Part shown: in pieces, positions 16,377 to 25,764 of the stretch
Layout of the letters: the number at the start of each line of letters is the position of its first letter
How positions within the stretch are numbered: the stretch's first letter is position 1
Origin: JBBQUN01 sp963717115
GTDB taxonomy: Bacteria; Actinomycetota; Acidimicrobiia; Acidimicrobiales; SZUA-35
NCBI GenBank assembly: GCA_963717115.1
Contig: CAVQVO010000011.1
Span: forward strand, 52,540-116,539
Reading direction: 5' to 3'
DNA: 64,000 nucleotides
Notes under the pieces: generated by a model
Databases searched by the model: none
What the model was told of the DNA's origin: nothing
What the model saw: the letters and a program-made list of their open reading frames with translations, nothing else
Position numbers and translations under genes: made by a program

Positions 16377-18446
16377 TCACGTCTTCCCGACGACGAGAAC
16401 CACCAGGGCGACGTCGTCGTTGCGAGATTCGAAGGGCAGGATCGCGGCGAGCAGTCCCCGGATGCGGTCGGCAATCGCTTCGGCTGCGCCGCCACCGCAT
16501 GCCGCTTCGGCAACGATCGCTCTCCAGCGGGCATCGTCGAGGTCGTGTGGTGGCGTGACATCGGTGGCGCCGTCGGTGTGGAAGACGACGACGTCGCCGG
16601 GCTCCAGATCGATCGTGGTCGGACTCACCCCGGGGTCGTCGAAGTAGCCGAGGAGCGTGCCGGGTCGACCGAACGCCGTCGCGTCACTGCGTCTGATCAA
16701 CGTCGGCAGAGGATGACCACCGCAGGACACGGTGAGTGCCGCGTTCTCGAGCGTGAGGTCGATCGTGGCGTAGAGGCAGGTGAGGAAGGTCGAATGACCG
16801 GAGCGTCGCACGGCGCGGTTGAGGGAGTGCATGACGACCTCGTGGTCGTCGCCGTGCCAGGCGCTGTCGCGAATCGTGTGGCGAGCAAGCCCGGTGAGTG
16901 CAGCGGCGGACGGGCCGGTTCCACACACATCGCCGAGCACCAAGGCGTAGAGGCCTGCGTCCTCGAGCGCGAACAGATCGTAGAAGTCGCCACCGACCTC
17001 GGTGACCTCGCCGTTCGGCCAATACCGTACGGCGACGTCGATACCGGGGAGCTCCGGCAGCGACATCGGGAGCAGACTGCGCTGAAGCGTCTGAGCGATC
17101 TCGCGCTGCTCGTCGTGGAGGCGGAGGTTCTCGATGCTCGAGGCGATGCGAGCCGCCACGGTCTCCGCCAGGGTCACGTCGTCGGAGGTGTAGCGCCGTG
17201 ACGACTTCGAAGCGATGAACTGGAGCGCTCCGACCACTCGCGTGCGCTTCTTCATCGCAACGGTGATCGCCGAACCCAGATCGAGACGAAGAACCAGGTC
17301 GAGGGCTTCGGGTGAGAGGTCGCTGGCCGCCAGGATCTCGTGGGAGATCTCGGGGTAGAACTCTGTCGCCCCGGTTCGGATGACTGCCGCGACACCGGTC
17401 GCGGCGTCGGGGTCGTAGGGAAACTGGGCCTGGAGTTCGCGGGCGTACTGCACCATCGCCGGGTCGGTGTGGGCCACCGTCACCTTCGGGGCGGCGCGAC
17501 CGTCGGGCCCCATGACGTGGATGGTGCACCAGTCACCGAGACGAGGGACGGCCTGGCGAGTGACGTTCTCCATCACCTCGTCGATGCTCATCGACTGGTT
17601 CAGTGCCTCGTTGATCCGGGTGAGAAACTCGAGACGTTCCCGCTGGAGGCGTTCGTTCTCGGCCGCCCGCTCGGCTCGCTCGGTCAACCGACGAAGCTCG
17701 GACTCCTGCTCGACCCGATCGGTGATGTCCATCGAACATCCGACCGTTCCGGTCACGTCGCCATGTTCATCGAATGTCACGCCACCGACGCCGGCGATCC
17801 ACCGGATCGATCCGTCGGCCCACCGGACCCGGTGCTCGACGCGATAGCTCGTCTTCTCTCGCACGGCGTCGGCGACACTCGCCAGCACCTCGGCGCTGTC
17901 GTCGGGATGCAACAGCGCCACGTAGGTCTCGAAGCTGCCGTCGAAGCTGCCGACGTCGAGACCGAACAGTTCCTCCATGCGGGCGTCCCACCGTGTCTCG
18001 CCCGTCTCCATGTTCCAGCGCCACGTCCCGAGTCCACCGGCCGCCAGTGCAGAACGGAAATGTTCGGAGAGATCGTGTGCCTGCTGCTCGGCCAGTCGGA
18101 GGTCGCCGACGTCGTCGGACGAGCCCACGATCGCAATGATCTTGCCGTGTTCGTCCACCATCGGGGCGGTGAAGGTGTGCACTCGGATCTCGGCTCCGTC
18201 GCGAGCCACGACCAGGCGATCGCCGGTCATCGACGTTCCACCGGCCAAGCGAGCCAGATCGGTCGTGTCCGAGGCGACCTGGGCCGGCGGGCCGAGCACC
18301 TCGATGATCGATCGGCCGAGTACTTCGTGCTCCGCCCACCCGTAGACATCCTGGGCTGCACGATTCCAGAGGAGGACCAGCCCATCAGGGTCGGTCACGA
18401 TCACCGCGCTCCCGAGTGCGTCGAGCACAGAGCGGGAATCGATCAC
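16377..18446 (-). CDS. PAS-PAS-GAF sensor with SpoIIE (PP2C-type) phosphatase domain
   Basis: 689 residues. PAS 1 lies at ~5-115 (AVIVTDPDGLVLLWNRAAQD) and PAS 2 at ~135-250 (RVRWADGSIRWIAGVGGVTF), then a short coiled coil and a GAF domain at ~290-455 (ESDL-type core with VVGALQFIASKSSRRY). The SpoIIE/RsbU-type Ser/Thr phosphatase occupies ~470-689: VGGDFYDLF, LVLGDVCGTGPSAAALTGLA, GDVVVFHTDGATDV, NDDVALVVLVV. All metal-binding Asp motifs are present. Such proteins dephosphorylate anti-anti-sigma factors in stress signalling, in the cytosol. No partner STAS gene is visible in the window. It lies 209 bases downstream of the NarL-type regulator. Confidence 0.88.
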   Translation of the reverse strand: MIDSRSVLDALGSAVIVTDPDGLVLLWNRAAQDVYGWAEHEVLGRSIIEVLGPPAQVASDTTDLARLAGGTSMTGDRLVVARDGAEIRVHTFTAPMVDEHGKIIAIVGSSDDVGDLRLAEQQAHDLSEHFRSALAAGGLGTWRWNMETGETRWDARMEELFGLDVGSFDGSFETYVALLHPDDSAEVLASVADAVREKTSYRVEHRVRWADGSIRWIAGVGGVTFDEHGDVTGTVGCSMDITDRVEQESELRRLTERAERAAENERLQRERLEFLTRINEALNQSMSIDEVMENVTRQAVPRLGDWCTIHVMGPDGRAAPKVTVAHTDPAMVQYARELQAQFPYDPDAATGVAAVIRTGATEFYPEISHEILAASDLSPEALDLVLRLDLGSAITVAMKKRTRVVGALQFIASKSSRRYTSDDVTLAETVAARIASSIENLRLHDEQREIAQTLQRSLLPMSLPELPGIDVAVRYWPNGEVTEVGGDFYDLFALEDAGLYALVLGDVCGTGPSAAALTGLARHTIRDSAWHGDDHEVVMHSLNRAVRRSGHSTFLTCLYATIDLTLENAALTVSCGGHPLPTLIRRSDATAFGRPGTLLGYFDDPGVSPTTIDLEPGDVVVFHTDGATDVTPPHDLDDARWRAIVAEAACGGGAAEAIADRIRGLLAAILPFESRNDDVALVVLVVGKT

Positions 18447-18655
18447 GGGGCCTTCACCTTTGCCGGGTGCCGTGGTGGCACGGGTACCTGCAAGGTACTC
18501 ACTACGGTCTCGACAGGGAAATGGTTGTGTGGCGTGGGCATTCGACTGCTGCGGCGACCAGTCGTTTCAGCCCTGTCGGGTACCGGAGGGAGCGATGCGC
18601 GCCGACCGGCGGAGTGGTCGATCCGGGGGCCAGCAGTGGGCGTCTGGCGTTGGAT

Positions 18656-19316
18656 CTACCGCCGGCGGTGGGCGCCTGCCTTGCGAGCGGCGACGATTGC
18701 CTGGGAACGGTCCTCGACGCAGAGTTTCGCCAGGATGATGCTCACGTAGTTTCGGATCGTCTTGGGGCTGTAGCCGAGGTTGGCTGCGATCACGGCGTTG
18801 CTGTGGCCCTCGGCGAGTTGCTCGAGCACGCGAAGCTCGCTCGCCGTCAGGGTTGGAAACGCGTCGCTCGGTTCGACCCACCGTCGAGTGGCCGCAAGGG
18901 CGGCTGCGATGCGTGGGGCGACAGCGGCGCCGTAGGTGACTGCGCCGTTGCCGACGGTGACGATCGCTCGGATCAGCTCCTCGTGATCGGTGTCTTTGAG
19001 TACGTAGCCGCGGGCGCCCGCGCTCGATGGCGCCATACAGCGAGTCGTCGTCTTCGAACATCGTCAACACGAGCGTCGCGACGTCGGGGAAGCGGTCGGT
19101 GATCGCCCGGATCGCGTTGATCCCTCCTCCGCCGGGCATCTGGAGGTCGACGAGAGCCACGTCGGGCCGCTCTCGGGCGACGGCTCGAACGGCGGCCTCC
19201 CCGTCGGCGGCTTCGGCAACCACCTCGATTCCGTCGACGGTGGCGAGCAGCGCGGCCAGGCCCTGGCGGAACAGCTGGTGGTCGTCAGCGAGGACCACCC
19301 GGAGACGGGTGGTCAT
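18656..19316 (-). CDS. NarL-family response regulator, one frameshift
   Basis: Frame 1 from ATG 19316 gives a receiver domain: VVLADDHQLFRQGLAALL, the phospho-acceptor Asp in VALVDLQMPG and TLVLTMFEDDDSLYGAIE. Near 19025 the frame shifts and continues GARGYVLKDTDHEELIRAIV, then a LuxR-type HTH (LTASELRVLEQLAEGHSNAV, PKTIRNYVSIILAKL) to TAA/TAG at 18656. One base in a GC run separates the parts. It overlaps the upstream kinase stop by ATGA, so the two make a two-component pair. Confidence 0.75.
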
Positions 19317-20635
19317 CCGAGCTCCCCGGTCGGTGAGGCGCTCGCCGACAGCGACACGCCAGTGCGCAGCGGAATCGTCGCCGCGACGCAGCAGCCGCGC
19401 CCGTCGACGCCTCGGGACACGGTGATGAGTCCGCCGAGCTCGTCGGCGCGTTCGCGCATGGCTGCGAGTCCCACGCCGTCGGTGTGGCCGCCGTCGATGC
19501 CCCGCCCGTCATCGACGACGGTCACCGTGACCGCCGTGTCGTTGCGCCGCAACCGCACGTCGCAGGTCGTCGCATCGGCATGGCGCACGACGTTGCGAAT
19601 TGCCTCGGACCCGATGCGGTACAGCGCAACTTGTACCGCTGCGGGCAGAGCCTCGAGTCCGGCGCATCCTTCGACCTGCAACGCAAGCTCCGGCGGAACG
19701 AACCCGAGGCATCGCAGAGCGTCGGCGAGGCCGAGATCGTCGAGGAGGGGTGGTCTGAGATCATCGACGAGTCGACGGACGTCGGCGGTCGTGGCGTCGA
19801 CCATGACGAAGAGTTCGTCCACGACGCGCAGGTCGTCGGCGCCGAGTCGACCGGTCCGACGCAGCACGCCGAGTCGCAGCTTCATGGCTGCGAGGGTCGG
19901 GCCGAGCTCGTCATGGAGGTTGCGCCGAAGCCGTCGTCTCTCCTCCTCGATCCCGGCAACGACGCGTTCGCGAGACGCATGAAGTGCCTCGGCATGCCGG
20001 GCATTCGAGATCGCCAGCGCGGCCTGGCGGGCGATCGCGTCGACGGCTGCGACATCGTCAGCGGAGAACCCGCGACCCCGCGACCGACAGCCGACCGTGA
20101 TCATCCCGAGATCGTCCGAGCCGAGGCGCACGGGCCGAACGAGACTCGGGGTGGTGACGACGGTTCCGGCCGTGGCGGTCAGATGCGACGACCACACCGA
20201 CGGTTCGGGCGCCTGGTGCTGGCCTGGGCCCGGCTCGTCCATGACTGCTCGGATGTCGACGCTGACGAAGGGGACGCGCAGCAGGGACTGTGTCGTCGTG
20301 GCGAGATCGGTGAGGTACTGGACGCCGCCGAGTTCCGAGGCGAGATCGTGCTCGATCGTGGCGATCGCCGCGATCTGCTGATCATCGACACCGAACACCA
20401 GATCCACGATGGCTGCGTCGACACGCCGCCACATCAGGAGGACGACGATTGCGGCAACCGCCGCCGCTGCGCCGAGCGACCAGATCGACGTCGGTTGGTC
20501 GACGAGCCCGATTCCCGTCGGAAGCCGCAATGCGACGGCACCGCCTGCACCTGCGGTGACGGCCACCACGACAGAGGTGAGCACCCAGCGCAGCAACGCT
20601 GATCCGCTCTGAGCGTGCCGTGCGGGAATCGTCAC
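19313..20635 (-). CDS. Sensor histidine kinase, NarX/DegS type (HisKA_3)
   Basis: 440 residues. Two membrane helices are at the N-terminus (WVLTSVVVAVTAGAGGAVAL; SIWSLGAAAAVAAIVVLLM), then a GAF-like region. The dimerisation motif RRRLRRNLHDELGPTLAAMK holds the phospho-His. The HATPase domain shows IGSEAIRNVVRHADATTCDV and VVDDGRGIDGGH with GVGLAAMRERADELGG. The start is GTG 20635, overlapping the stop of the upstream membrane-protein gene (GTGA). It pairs with the overlapping NarL-type regulator. Confidence 0.85.
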   Translation of the reverse strand: MTIPARHAQSGSALLRWVLTSVVVAVTAGAGGAVALRLPTGIGLVDQPTSIWSLGAAAAVAAIVVLLMWRRVDAAIVDLVFGVDDQQIAAIATIEHDLASELGGVQYLTDLATTTQSLLRVPFVSVDIRAVMDEPGPGQHQAPEPSVWSSHLTATAGTVVTTPSLVRPVRLGSDDLGMITVGCRSRGRGFSADDVAAVDAIARQAALAISNARHAEALHASRERVVAGIEEERRRLRRNLHDELGPTLAAMKLRLGVLRRTGRLGADDLRVVDELFVMVDATTADVRRLVDDLRPPLLDDLGLADALRCLGFVPPELALQVEGCAGLEALPAAVQVALYRIGSEAIRNVVRHADATTCDVRLRRNDTAVTVTVVDDGRGIDGGHTDGVGLAAMRERADELGGLITVSRGVDGRGCCVAATIPLRTGVSLSASASPTGELG

Positions 20636-21048
20636 CGGACCGGTTGCTTGTGTTCCGGGCCTGCATCGTGCGCAGCTCGACTCGACCCCGGCAGGTCGTC
20701 GCGTGCCAGGCAACACCAGATGCAGAAGAGCGACATGCACAACAGTGTCGCGCCGAGGGCTGCTTCGCCGTCGACCAATGCGACGCCCGCTTGAAGCGCC
20801 CAGAACGACTGCACGACGATCAGGGCGATGACGCCCCACCGTTGTCTGCGTAGTGCGCCGTAGGCGGCGATCAGTGCGACGACGTCGGTCGAGAAGCTCC
20901 CGACGACCAGCGCGAACGGGTCGTCGCTTCCCGACGCGCCCTTCGCCAGCGTCGGGAGGTCGTACACCGCGATGCTGATCGTGGCGACGACGATCGAGAT
21001 GACGGCAGCGACACGCAGTCGCCCGGTACGAGTGCTGAAGGTGCCCAT
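20632..21048 (-). CDS. Four-helix membrane protein coupled to histidine kinase
   Basis: 138 residues with about four membrane helices (VAAVISIVVATISIAVY; FALVVGSFSTDVVALIAAY; GVIALIVVQSFWALQAGVAL; LGATLLCMSLFCIWCCLA). ATG 21048 was chosen because the hydrophobic core starts soon after. It overlaps the kinase gene by GTGA, so it is the first gene of a kinase-regulator operon and may be its sensor or its target. Family not recognised. Confidence 0.65.
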   Translation of the reverse strand: MGTFSTRTGRLRVAAVISIVVATISIAVYDLPTLAKGASGSDDPFALVVGSFSTDVVALIAAYGALRRQRWGVIALIVVQSFWALQAGVALVDGEAALGATLLCMSLFCIWCCLARDDLPGSSRAAHDAGPEHKQPVR

Positions 21049-21225
21049 GTCTGCCTCCGATCGGTTCCTAGCACCGATCATCACCCTCGCGGTTGTCGAT
21101 GTCACCTGACTGCTGTCCCGAGCCTGTCCCGACGGCGTCACACGCAGCCGCCCAAGGTCTGGACATCCACCCCTGCCAGCCCGACCTGCCGCTGGCGCAT
21201 CGTGATTGCGACACGAAGGAGTCGG

Positions 21226-22233
21226 ATGATGGGTCTTCGGATGAAGGTTGGGAGCGCCTTGCTCGCGGCGAGTGCTGCGTGCCTGGTCGGCTGTGCGAGC
21301 GAACGAACCGACGGGCCCGGTGCCGTCGGGGCTGCGTCGAGCACCACCCGGATGGCACTCGACGTCTGCGAGGTCGCTCCCACCCCGGGGCTGACCACCA
21401 CGGCGGTGGAAGTCGACGGTCGCTCCTACCCGGCGGAGATCCACCAACCCAAGGGACGTGACGCAGCCCCGGTAGCGGCCGTGATCGACCTGCACGGCCT
21501 CGACTCCAGCGGCCCAGCCCAGGCTGATCTCACCCGATTCCGGCAGCTCGCCGATCGCGAGGGATTCGTGGTCGCCGAGCCGTCAGGACCGGTCGGCCCG
21601 CTCGGCGTCACCGGTTGGGAGATCGCAGCCGTCGACGAGCCCGACAGGGACGACGTCGGTGCGATCGAGCAGCTGATCGACATCCTGCTGGACGACCACT
21701 GTGTGGATCCCGACCGGATCTTCGTTGCGGGATACTCGAACGGCGGCTTCCTTGCAGCCGAGCTGGCATGTCGACCGGGATCCCGCGTCGCCGCCATCGT
21801 CGCGGTCGCCGGGTTCCACACGCCCGAGCCCTGCGACCGACACGTCCCGACCCTCGTGGCGCACGGGACGGCTGATCCGATCGTCCCGTTCGGACCGAAC
21901 GGAATGTCGCTCATCGTCGACGACACGACACCCCCATCGCTCGTCGACCTGCTTGCGTCGTCGATCGAGGAGGAGGTTGCGACGTCGGCGAGAGGTGCTG
22001 GCTGCGACGACCCTCCGACATCGACCGAACTCGCCGATGACGTCACCGAGTTGAACTACGACGGGTGCGTCGGCGGTGCGATCCACAAGCTGGTCCTCGT
22101 CGAGGGCGGTGGACACACCTGGCCCGGCGCCGCGCTGACTGCCGATGACGGCTTCCTCGGGGCGACTACGGCAAACTACGACGCCACCGAGGCAGCTTGG
22201 GCGTTCTTCGTCTTCTCGAGCAGTTTCCGATGA
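21226..22233 (+). CDS. PHB-depolymerase/LpqC-like esterase lipoprotein (alpha/beta hydrolase)
   Basis: About 335 residues. ATG 21226 follows AAGGAG by 6 bases. The N-terminus is a lipoprotein signal with lipobox ACLVGC. The body shows the oxyanion segment VIDLHGLDSSGP, the nucleophile elbow AGYSNGGFLAA (GxSxG), the acid region VAHGTADPIVPFG and the His region GGGHTWPGA, a complete triad. This layout matches the secreted PHB depolymerase/feruloyl esterase-like family (LpqC-like). It should hydrolyse ester substrates on the outer face of the membrane; the substrate is unknown. Confidence 0.82.
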   Translation: MMGLRMKVGSALLAASAACLVGCASERTDGPGAVGAASSTTRMALDVCEVAPTPGLTTTAVEVDGRSYPAEIHQPKGRDAAPVAAVIDLHGLDSSGPAQADLTRFRQLADREGFVVAEPSGPVGPLGVTGWEIAAVDEPDRDDVGAIEQLIDILLDDHCVDPDRIFVAGYSNGGFLAAELACRPGSRVAAIVAVAGFHTPEPCDRHVPTLVAHGTADPIVPFGPNGMSLIVDDTTPPSLVDLLASSIEEEVATSARGAGCDDPPTSTELADDVTELNYDGCVGGAIHKLVLVEGGGHTWPGAALTADDGFLGATTANYDATEAAWAFFVFSSSFR

Positions 22234-22359
22234 GCACCAGTGGCCAGGCTCGGAACTCTCGGTCGTCGATGCGCAACACCCACGCACAGGAACGCCACGT
22301 CTGGACGGAGTTGAACCTTCGCTGCCGCGACGGGTGATTCTCATGGCTAGCGTTCGACC

Positions 22360-23367
22360 ATGACCAGCATCGCCCGTCACGTCAACCTCGCCTCACGCCC
22401 GAACGGTGCGCCCGTCGCCGAGAACTTCGAGGTGGTCGAGGCCGAGGTGCCCGAACCGCGTGACGGTGAGGTCGTGGTGGCGAACCGTTTCATGTCGGTC
22501 GATCCCTACATGCGGGGTCGAATGAACGACACCAAGTCCTACGTGCCGCCGTTCGAGATCGGTCGCCCACTCGAGGGTGGCGCCGTCGGTGAGGTGATCG
22601 AGTCGAACTCGCCGGATGTGGCCGTCGGCGACCACGTCGTGCACGGCCTCGGCTGGCGGGAGATCGCCGTCGTACCTGCGGCGAGCACACAGCCGGCCGC
22701 CACGATCGAGGGTGTGTCGCTGTCGGCGAATCTCGGTGTCCTCGGTATGCCCGGCCTGACCGCGTACGCCGGATTGCTCGACGTGGCGTCGTTTCGGGAA
22801 GGTGACGCCGTGTTCGTTTCCGGTGCCGCCGGGGCCGTGGGTTCACTGGTCGGGCAGCTGGCCAAGCTCAAGGGCGCATCGCACGTCGTCGGATCCGCCG
22901 GTTCCGACGAGAAGGTCGAATGGATCACCGCCGAACTCGGCTACGACGCGGCGTTCAACTACAAGTCCGGATCGGTCGCGAAGCAGCTGTTTGCGGCGGC
23001 GCCCGACGGCATCGACGTGTACTTCGACAACGTTGGTGGTGACCATCTCGAAGCCGCGATCCACGCACTCAACGTGCATGGTCGCGTCGCGCTCTGCGGT
23101 GCCATCTCGATGTACAACAACACCTCGCCGGCGCCGGGACCCAACAACCTGTCGCTGGCGATCGGCAAGCGGCTGAACCTGCGGGGCTTCATCGTCAGTG
23201 ACCATGGTGACCTGCGCGACGACTTCATTCGCGAGGTGGGCGGTTGGCTCGTCGACGGAACGATCAAGCAGGAGGAAACGGTGCTGCAGGGCATCGAGAG
23301 CGCCGGCGACGCGTTCATCGGTCTGCTGGCCGGGATGAACACCGGGAAGATGGTCGTCGAACTCTGA
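22360..23367 (+). CDS. NADP-dependent medium-chain oxidoreductase (zinc-independent, CurA/PTGR-like)
   Basis: 335 residues of the MDR superfamily without zinc ligands. Visible are FMSVDPYMRGRM near residues 44-55 (typical of leukotriene B4 dehydrogenase-like enoyl reductases), the nucleotide loop VFVSGAAGAVGSLVGQLAKL, IDVYFDNVGGDHLEAAIHAL and the end segment GKMVVEL. Family members reduce alpha,beta-unsaturated ketones or quinones with NADPH in the cytosol. Start ATG 22360. It is followed 155 bases later by an SDR gene on the same strand, possibly a redox pair. Confidence 0.88.
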   Translation: MTSIARHVNLASRPNGAPVAENFEVVEAEVPEPRDGEVVVANRFMSVDPYMRGRMNDTKSYVPPFEIGRPLEGGAVGEVIESNSPDVAVGDHVVHGLGWREIAVVPAASTQPAATIEGVSLSANLGVLGMPGLTAYAGLLDVASFREGDAVFVSGAAGAVGSLVGQLAKLKGASHVVGSAGSDEKVEWITAELGYDAAFNYKSGSVAKQLFAAAPDGIDVYFDNVGGDHLEAAIHALNVHGRVALCGAISMYNNTSPAPGPNNLSLAIGKRLNLRGFIVSDHGDLRDDFIREVGGWLVDGTIKQEETVLQGIESAGDAFIGLLAGMNTGKMVVEL

Positions 23368-23522
23368 ACTCGCTCGCACACTCGTTCTGTCAGATGGATG
23401 GGAGAGCCCGGCCGGCACGCTTCGTCCGTCCGACAGTGGTGATCCACCGGCAGGGGAGTCGAGCGGTCGCCGCGAGCACCAGCGCGAGCTTGCTCACGGC
23501 ATCCAACGAAAGGTTCACACCC

Positions 23523-24359
23523 ATGTCTGACAATCACCTCGCCGCCAAGACGCTCGTCATCACCGGGGCGGCCGGCGGCTTCGGCTCGCTCCTGTGCCGC
23601 GATGCACTGGCCCGCGGCGCGAAGGTCGCTGCGCTCGACGTGAACACAGCAGCGCTCGATGTCCTCGCTGCGGACCTCGACGCTGGCGACTCCCTGATCA
23701 CCATCACCACCGACGTCACCGATCTTTCTGCCATGTCGGCGGCCGTGGCTCAGACGGTGACGAGCTTCGGCAGCGTCGATGTCATGGTCAACAACGCCGG
23801 CACCATGCCCCTTGCCTTCCTCGCCGACCACGCCGACGCTGCCACCGCCTGGGCGAGATGCATCGACATCAACATCAAGGGAACCCTCTACGGCATGATC
23901 GCCGTACACGACCAGATGCAGAGCCAAGGGCGAGGCCACATCGTCAACCTCTCGTCGATCTACGGCAACGCACCCGTTGTTGGCGCCGCGGTCTATGGAG
24001 CCACCAAGGCGGCGGTCAACATGATGTCCGAGGCATTCCGCGTCGAAACGCAAGGCACGATCAAGGTCACCATCGTGAAGCCAACCGGTGTGCCTGGAAC
24101 GGGGCTCGGTAGCGGCGTCATCAACCCTGCGGCCGTCGTCGGGATCTTGGGCCAGAACATGGCCGACTACGGAGCGGTGTTCGCGGCACTCGGCGAGGGT
24201 CGCCTCGACGAGGTCGACCTCGACCCCGAATCGGTCGGCTACGCCGTCCTCGACCCACAGCACGTCGTCGACCAGATCCTTCACGCCATCGACCAGCCGT
24301 GGGGTGTGTCGGTCGGAGACATCACCGTTCGCGCGACCGGCGATCGATACATCCTCTGA
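23523..24359 (+). CDS. Short-chain dehydrogenase/reductase (SDR)
   Basis: 278 residues. Cofactor loop TGAAGGFG near residue 14, NNAG at MVNNAGTMPL, catalytic Ser in VNLSSIYGNAPVVGAAVYG and the YGATK pair (Tyr-x-x-x-Lys). This is a classical SDR with an NAD(P)H-binding Rossmann fold. ATG 23523 has GAAAGG 12 bases upstream. Substrate unknown. A loop-out inverted repeat (GGTTCTC at 24413-24419, GAGAACC at 24444-24450) after the gene may act in termination. Confidence 0.85.
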   Translation: MSDNHLAAKTLVITGAAGGFGSLLCRDALARGAKVAALDVNTAALDVLAADLDAGDSLITITTDVTDLSAMSAAVAQTVTSFGSVDVMVNNAGTMPLAFLADHADAATAWARCIDINIKGTLYGMIAVHDQMQSQGRGHIVNLSSIYGNAPVVGAAVYGATKAAVNMMSEAFRVETQGTIKVTIVKPTGVPGTGLGSGVINPAAVVGILGQNMADYGAVFAALGEGRLDEVDLDPESVGYAVLDPQHVVDQILHAIDQPWGVSVGDITVRATGDRYIL

Positions 24360-24668
24360 CCTCGGGACGATCGAGCCCGCGAAGGGTGAAAGCCGGCGGA
24401 TCGGGGGGCCGAGGTTCTCTGGCCATGAACGACCGTCCAGTCCGAGAACCAGGGGTTTCGTGGCGCTTCAGCCGGTGAGCGGGATCGACGGTGGTGAGTG
24501 GGTTCCAGTCGGGGGTGCCGGCGTGGAGCAGTGCGCGAATCCGGTGGTTTGCGATGGTGGCTCGGCGGCGCGTTCGGGTGTCACCCCACGGGCGGCAGTC
24601 CCGTTCATCGAGCGCTCTCCAATAGCTCTCTTTTGATAGGGGTTTCGCGTGTGGTGTGATTCAGGGCT

Positions 24669-24677
24669 TGGTATGAT
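24669..24677 (+). promoter_or_regulatory. Extended -10 promoter element before riboswitch
   Basis: TGGTATGAT is a near-perfect extended -10 box (TGn plus TATGAT). No good -35 box lies 16-18 bases upstream, as is allowed for extended -10 promoters. The expected transcription start is about 24684, exactly where the folded leader begins. Confidence 0.5.
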
Positions 24678-24683
24678 CCCGTG

Positions 24684-24780
24684 AACTGAAGGGGAGTACC
24701 CCTCGAGGCCAGTCGTCAGTACGCCCCGTGCGGGGCCGGCGTGGCCAGCCCAGATCCTGGGCGGGGAGACTTTCAGCAAC
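24684..24780 (+). promoter_or_regulatory. Candidate yybP-ykoY type Mn2+ riboswitch aptamer
   Basis: The leader has the two conserved sequence blocks I associate with the yybP-ykoY manganese aptamer: GGGGAGTA just after the 5' arm of P1 (24691-24698) and GGGGAGAC just before the 3' arm (24763-24770). Closing stem P1 pairs CTGAA (24686-24690) with TTCAG (24772-24776). Between them lie GC-rich stems (ACGCCCCGTGCGGGG; CAGCCCAGATCCTGGGC). This family usually sits before TerC, MntP, GDT1 or P-type ATPase genes; here the downstream gene is an HtpX-like protease. Confidence 0.6.
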
Positions 24781-24807
24781 ATCGAGTTCGTCGTTGCTGA
24801 AAGGAAC
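24771..24807 (+). promoter_or_regulatory. Expression-platform hairpin that masks the ribosome binding site
   Basis: TTTCAGCAAC (24771-24780) is perfectly complementary to GTTGCTGAAA (24793-24802) across a 12-base loop. The 3' arm leads directly into the Shine-Dalgarno sequence AAAGGA (24800-24805). The 5' arm shares TTTCAG with the 3' side of aptamer stem P1, so the two stems exclude each other. Metal binding would stabilise P1 and free the ribosome site: a translational ON switch, as reported for mntP/alx leaders. Confidence 0.65.
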
Positions 24808-24811
24808 CTCC

Positions 24812-25679
24812 GTGTTCAAGAACACTGTCAAGACCTTCACCCTTCTCGCTGGGCTCGCCGGTGCGTTCGTCCTCGTTGGTTCGTTGCTGGGCGGTCCGAC
24901 CGGCCTGGTGATCGGTGCCGTCTTCGGTTTCGGGTTGGTCGGCGGTTCCTACTGGTTCTCGGATCGACTGGCCGTCCGCTCGGCCCGAGCCGTCGAGGTT
25001 GCCCCTGGTCAGTTGGATTGGTTGCGGTCCGATCTGGATGCGTTGGCCGAGCGGGCGGGCATGACGCCGCCACGGCTTGTTCGTGTCACCGGATGCGCAG
25101 CCGAACGCCTTCGCGACCGGTCGCAACGAGCGCACCGCCGTCGTCTGTGTGACCGAGGGCTTGCTTGCGGTGCTCGATCGTGACGAGGTGCGGGGTGTGG
25201 TGGCACATGAGGTCGCGCACGTGCGTCACCGTGACATCCTGATCGGGTCGATCGCAGCCGCCGTCGCGACCGGTATCTCGATGCTGGCCAACATGGCGAT
25301 GTTCGCGTCGATGTTCGGTGGCGGATCAGACGATGAGGACGCCCCGAACCCCTTGGTCGTCCTGGTTCTCGCGATCGTCGCACCCGTCGCGGCGACCGTG
25401 ATGCAGATGGCGCTTTCGAGGTCCCGGGAGTTCGAAGCGGACCGGCTCGGCGCGGAACTCGTTGGTGACCCCCGCCCGTTGGCATCTGCGCTTGCGAAGC
25501 TCGATCGAGCGGCCCGAGCCGTGCCGATGGACGTCACACCCGCCCAAGCCACGGCCTACATCGTCAACCCGTTGACCGGGCGAGATGTGAAGTTCGCGAA
25601 CCTGTTTCTCACGCATCCGCCGACCGAGGCACGCATCGCTGCGCTCTTGACCGGTGTTCATGGCATGGCGGATCGGTGA
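24812..25679 (+). CDS. HtpX-like M48 family membrane metalloprotease, one frameshift
   Basis: GTG 24812 follows AAAGGA by 6 bases. The first frame gives two membrane helices (TFTLLAGLAGAFVLVGSLLG; GLVIGAVFGFGLVGGSYW) and the linker to MTPPRL. Near 25080 one indel shifts to FVSPDAQPNAFATGRN, then the zinc motif VVAHEVAHVRHRD (HExxH), two more helices and the third-ligand motif SREFEADRLGAEL, ending at 25679. This is the full order of HtpX, an inner-membrane quality-control protease, about 289 residues. Control by a candidate Mn2+ riboswitch is unusual. Confidence 0.75.
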
Positions 25680-25764
25680 CCGCCGCCGGACCCGCCACCG
25701 AAGGGCGGTCTTGCACGCGGTGCGTGCTTCCATCGCAAGCGATCAAACGAACCAAGGGAGATGA

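Noticed and set aside
22959..24284. Minus-strand frame of 441 codons over the MDR and SDR genes
   Set aside because: The opposite strand carries complete MDR and SDR motifs; this frame has none.
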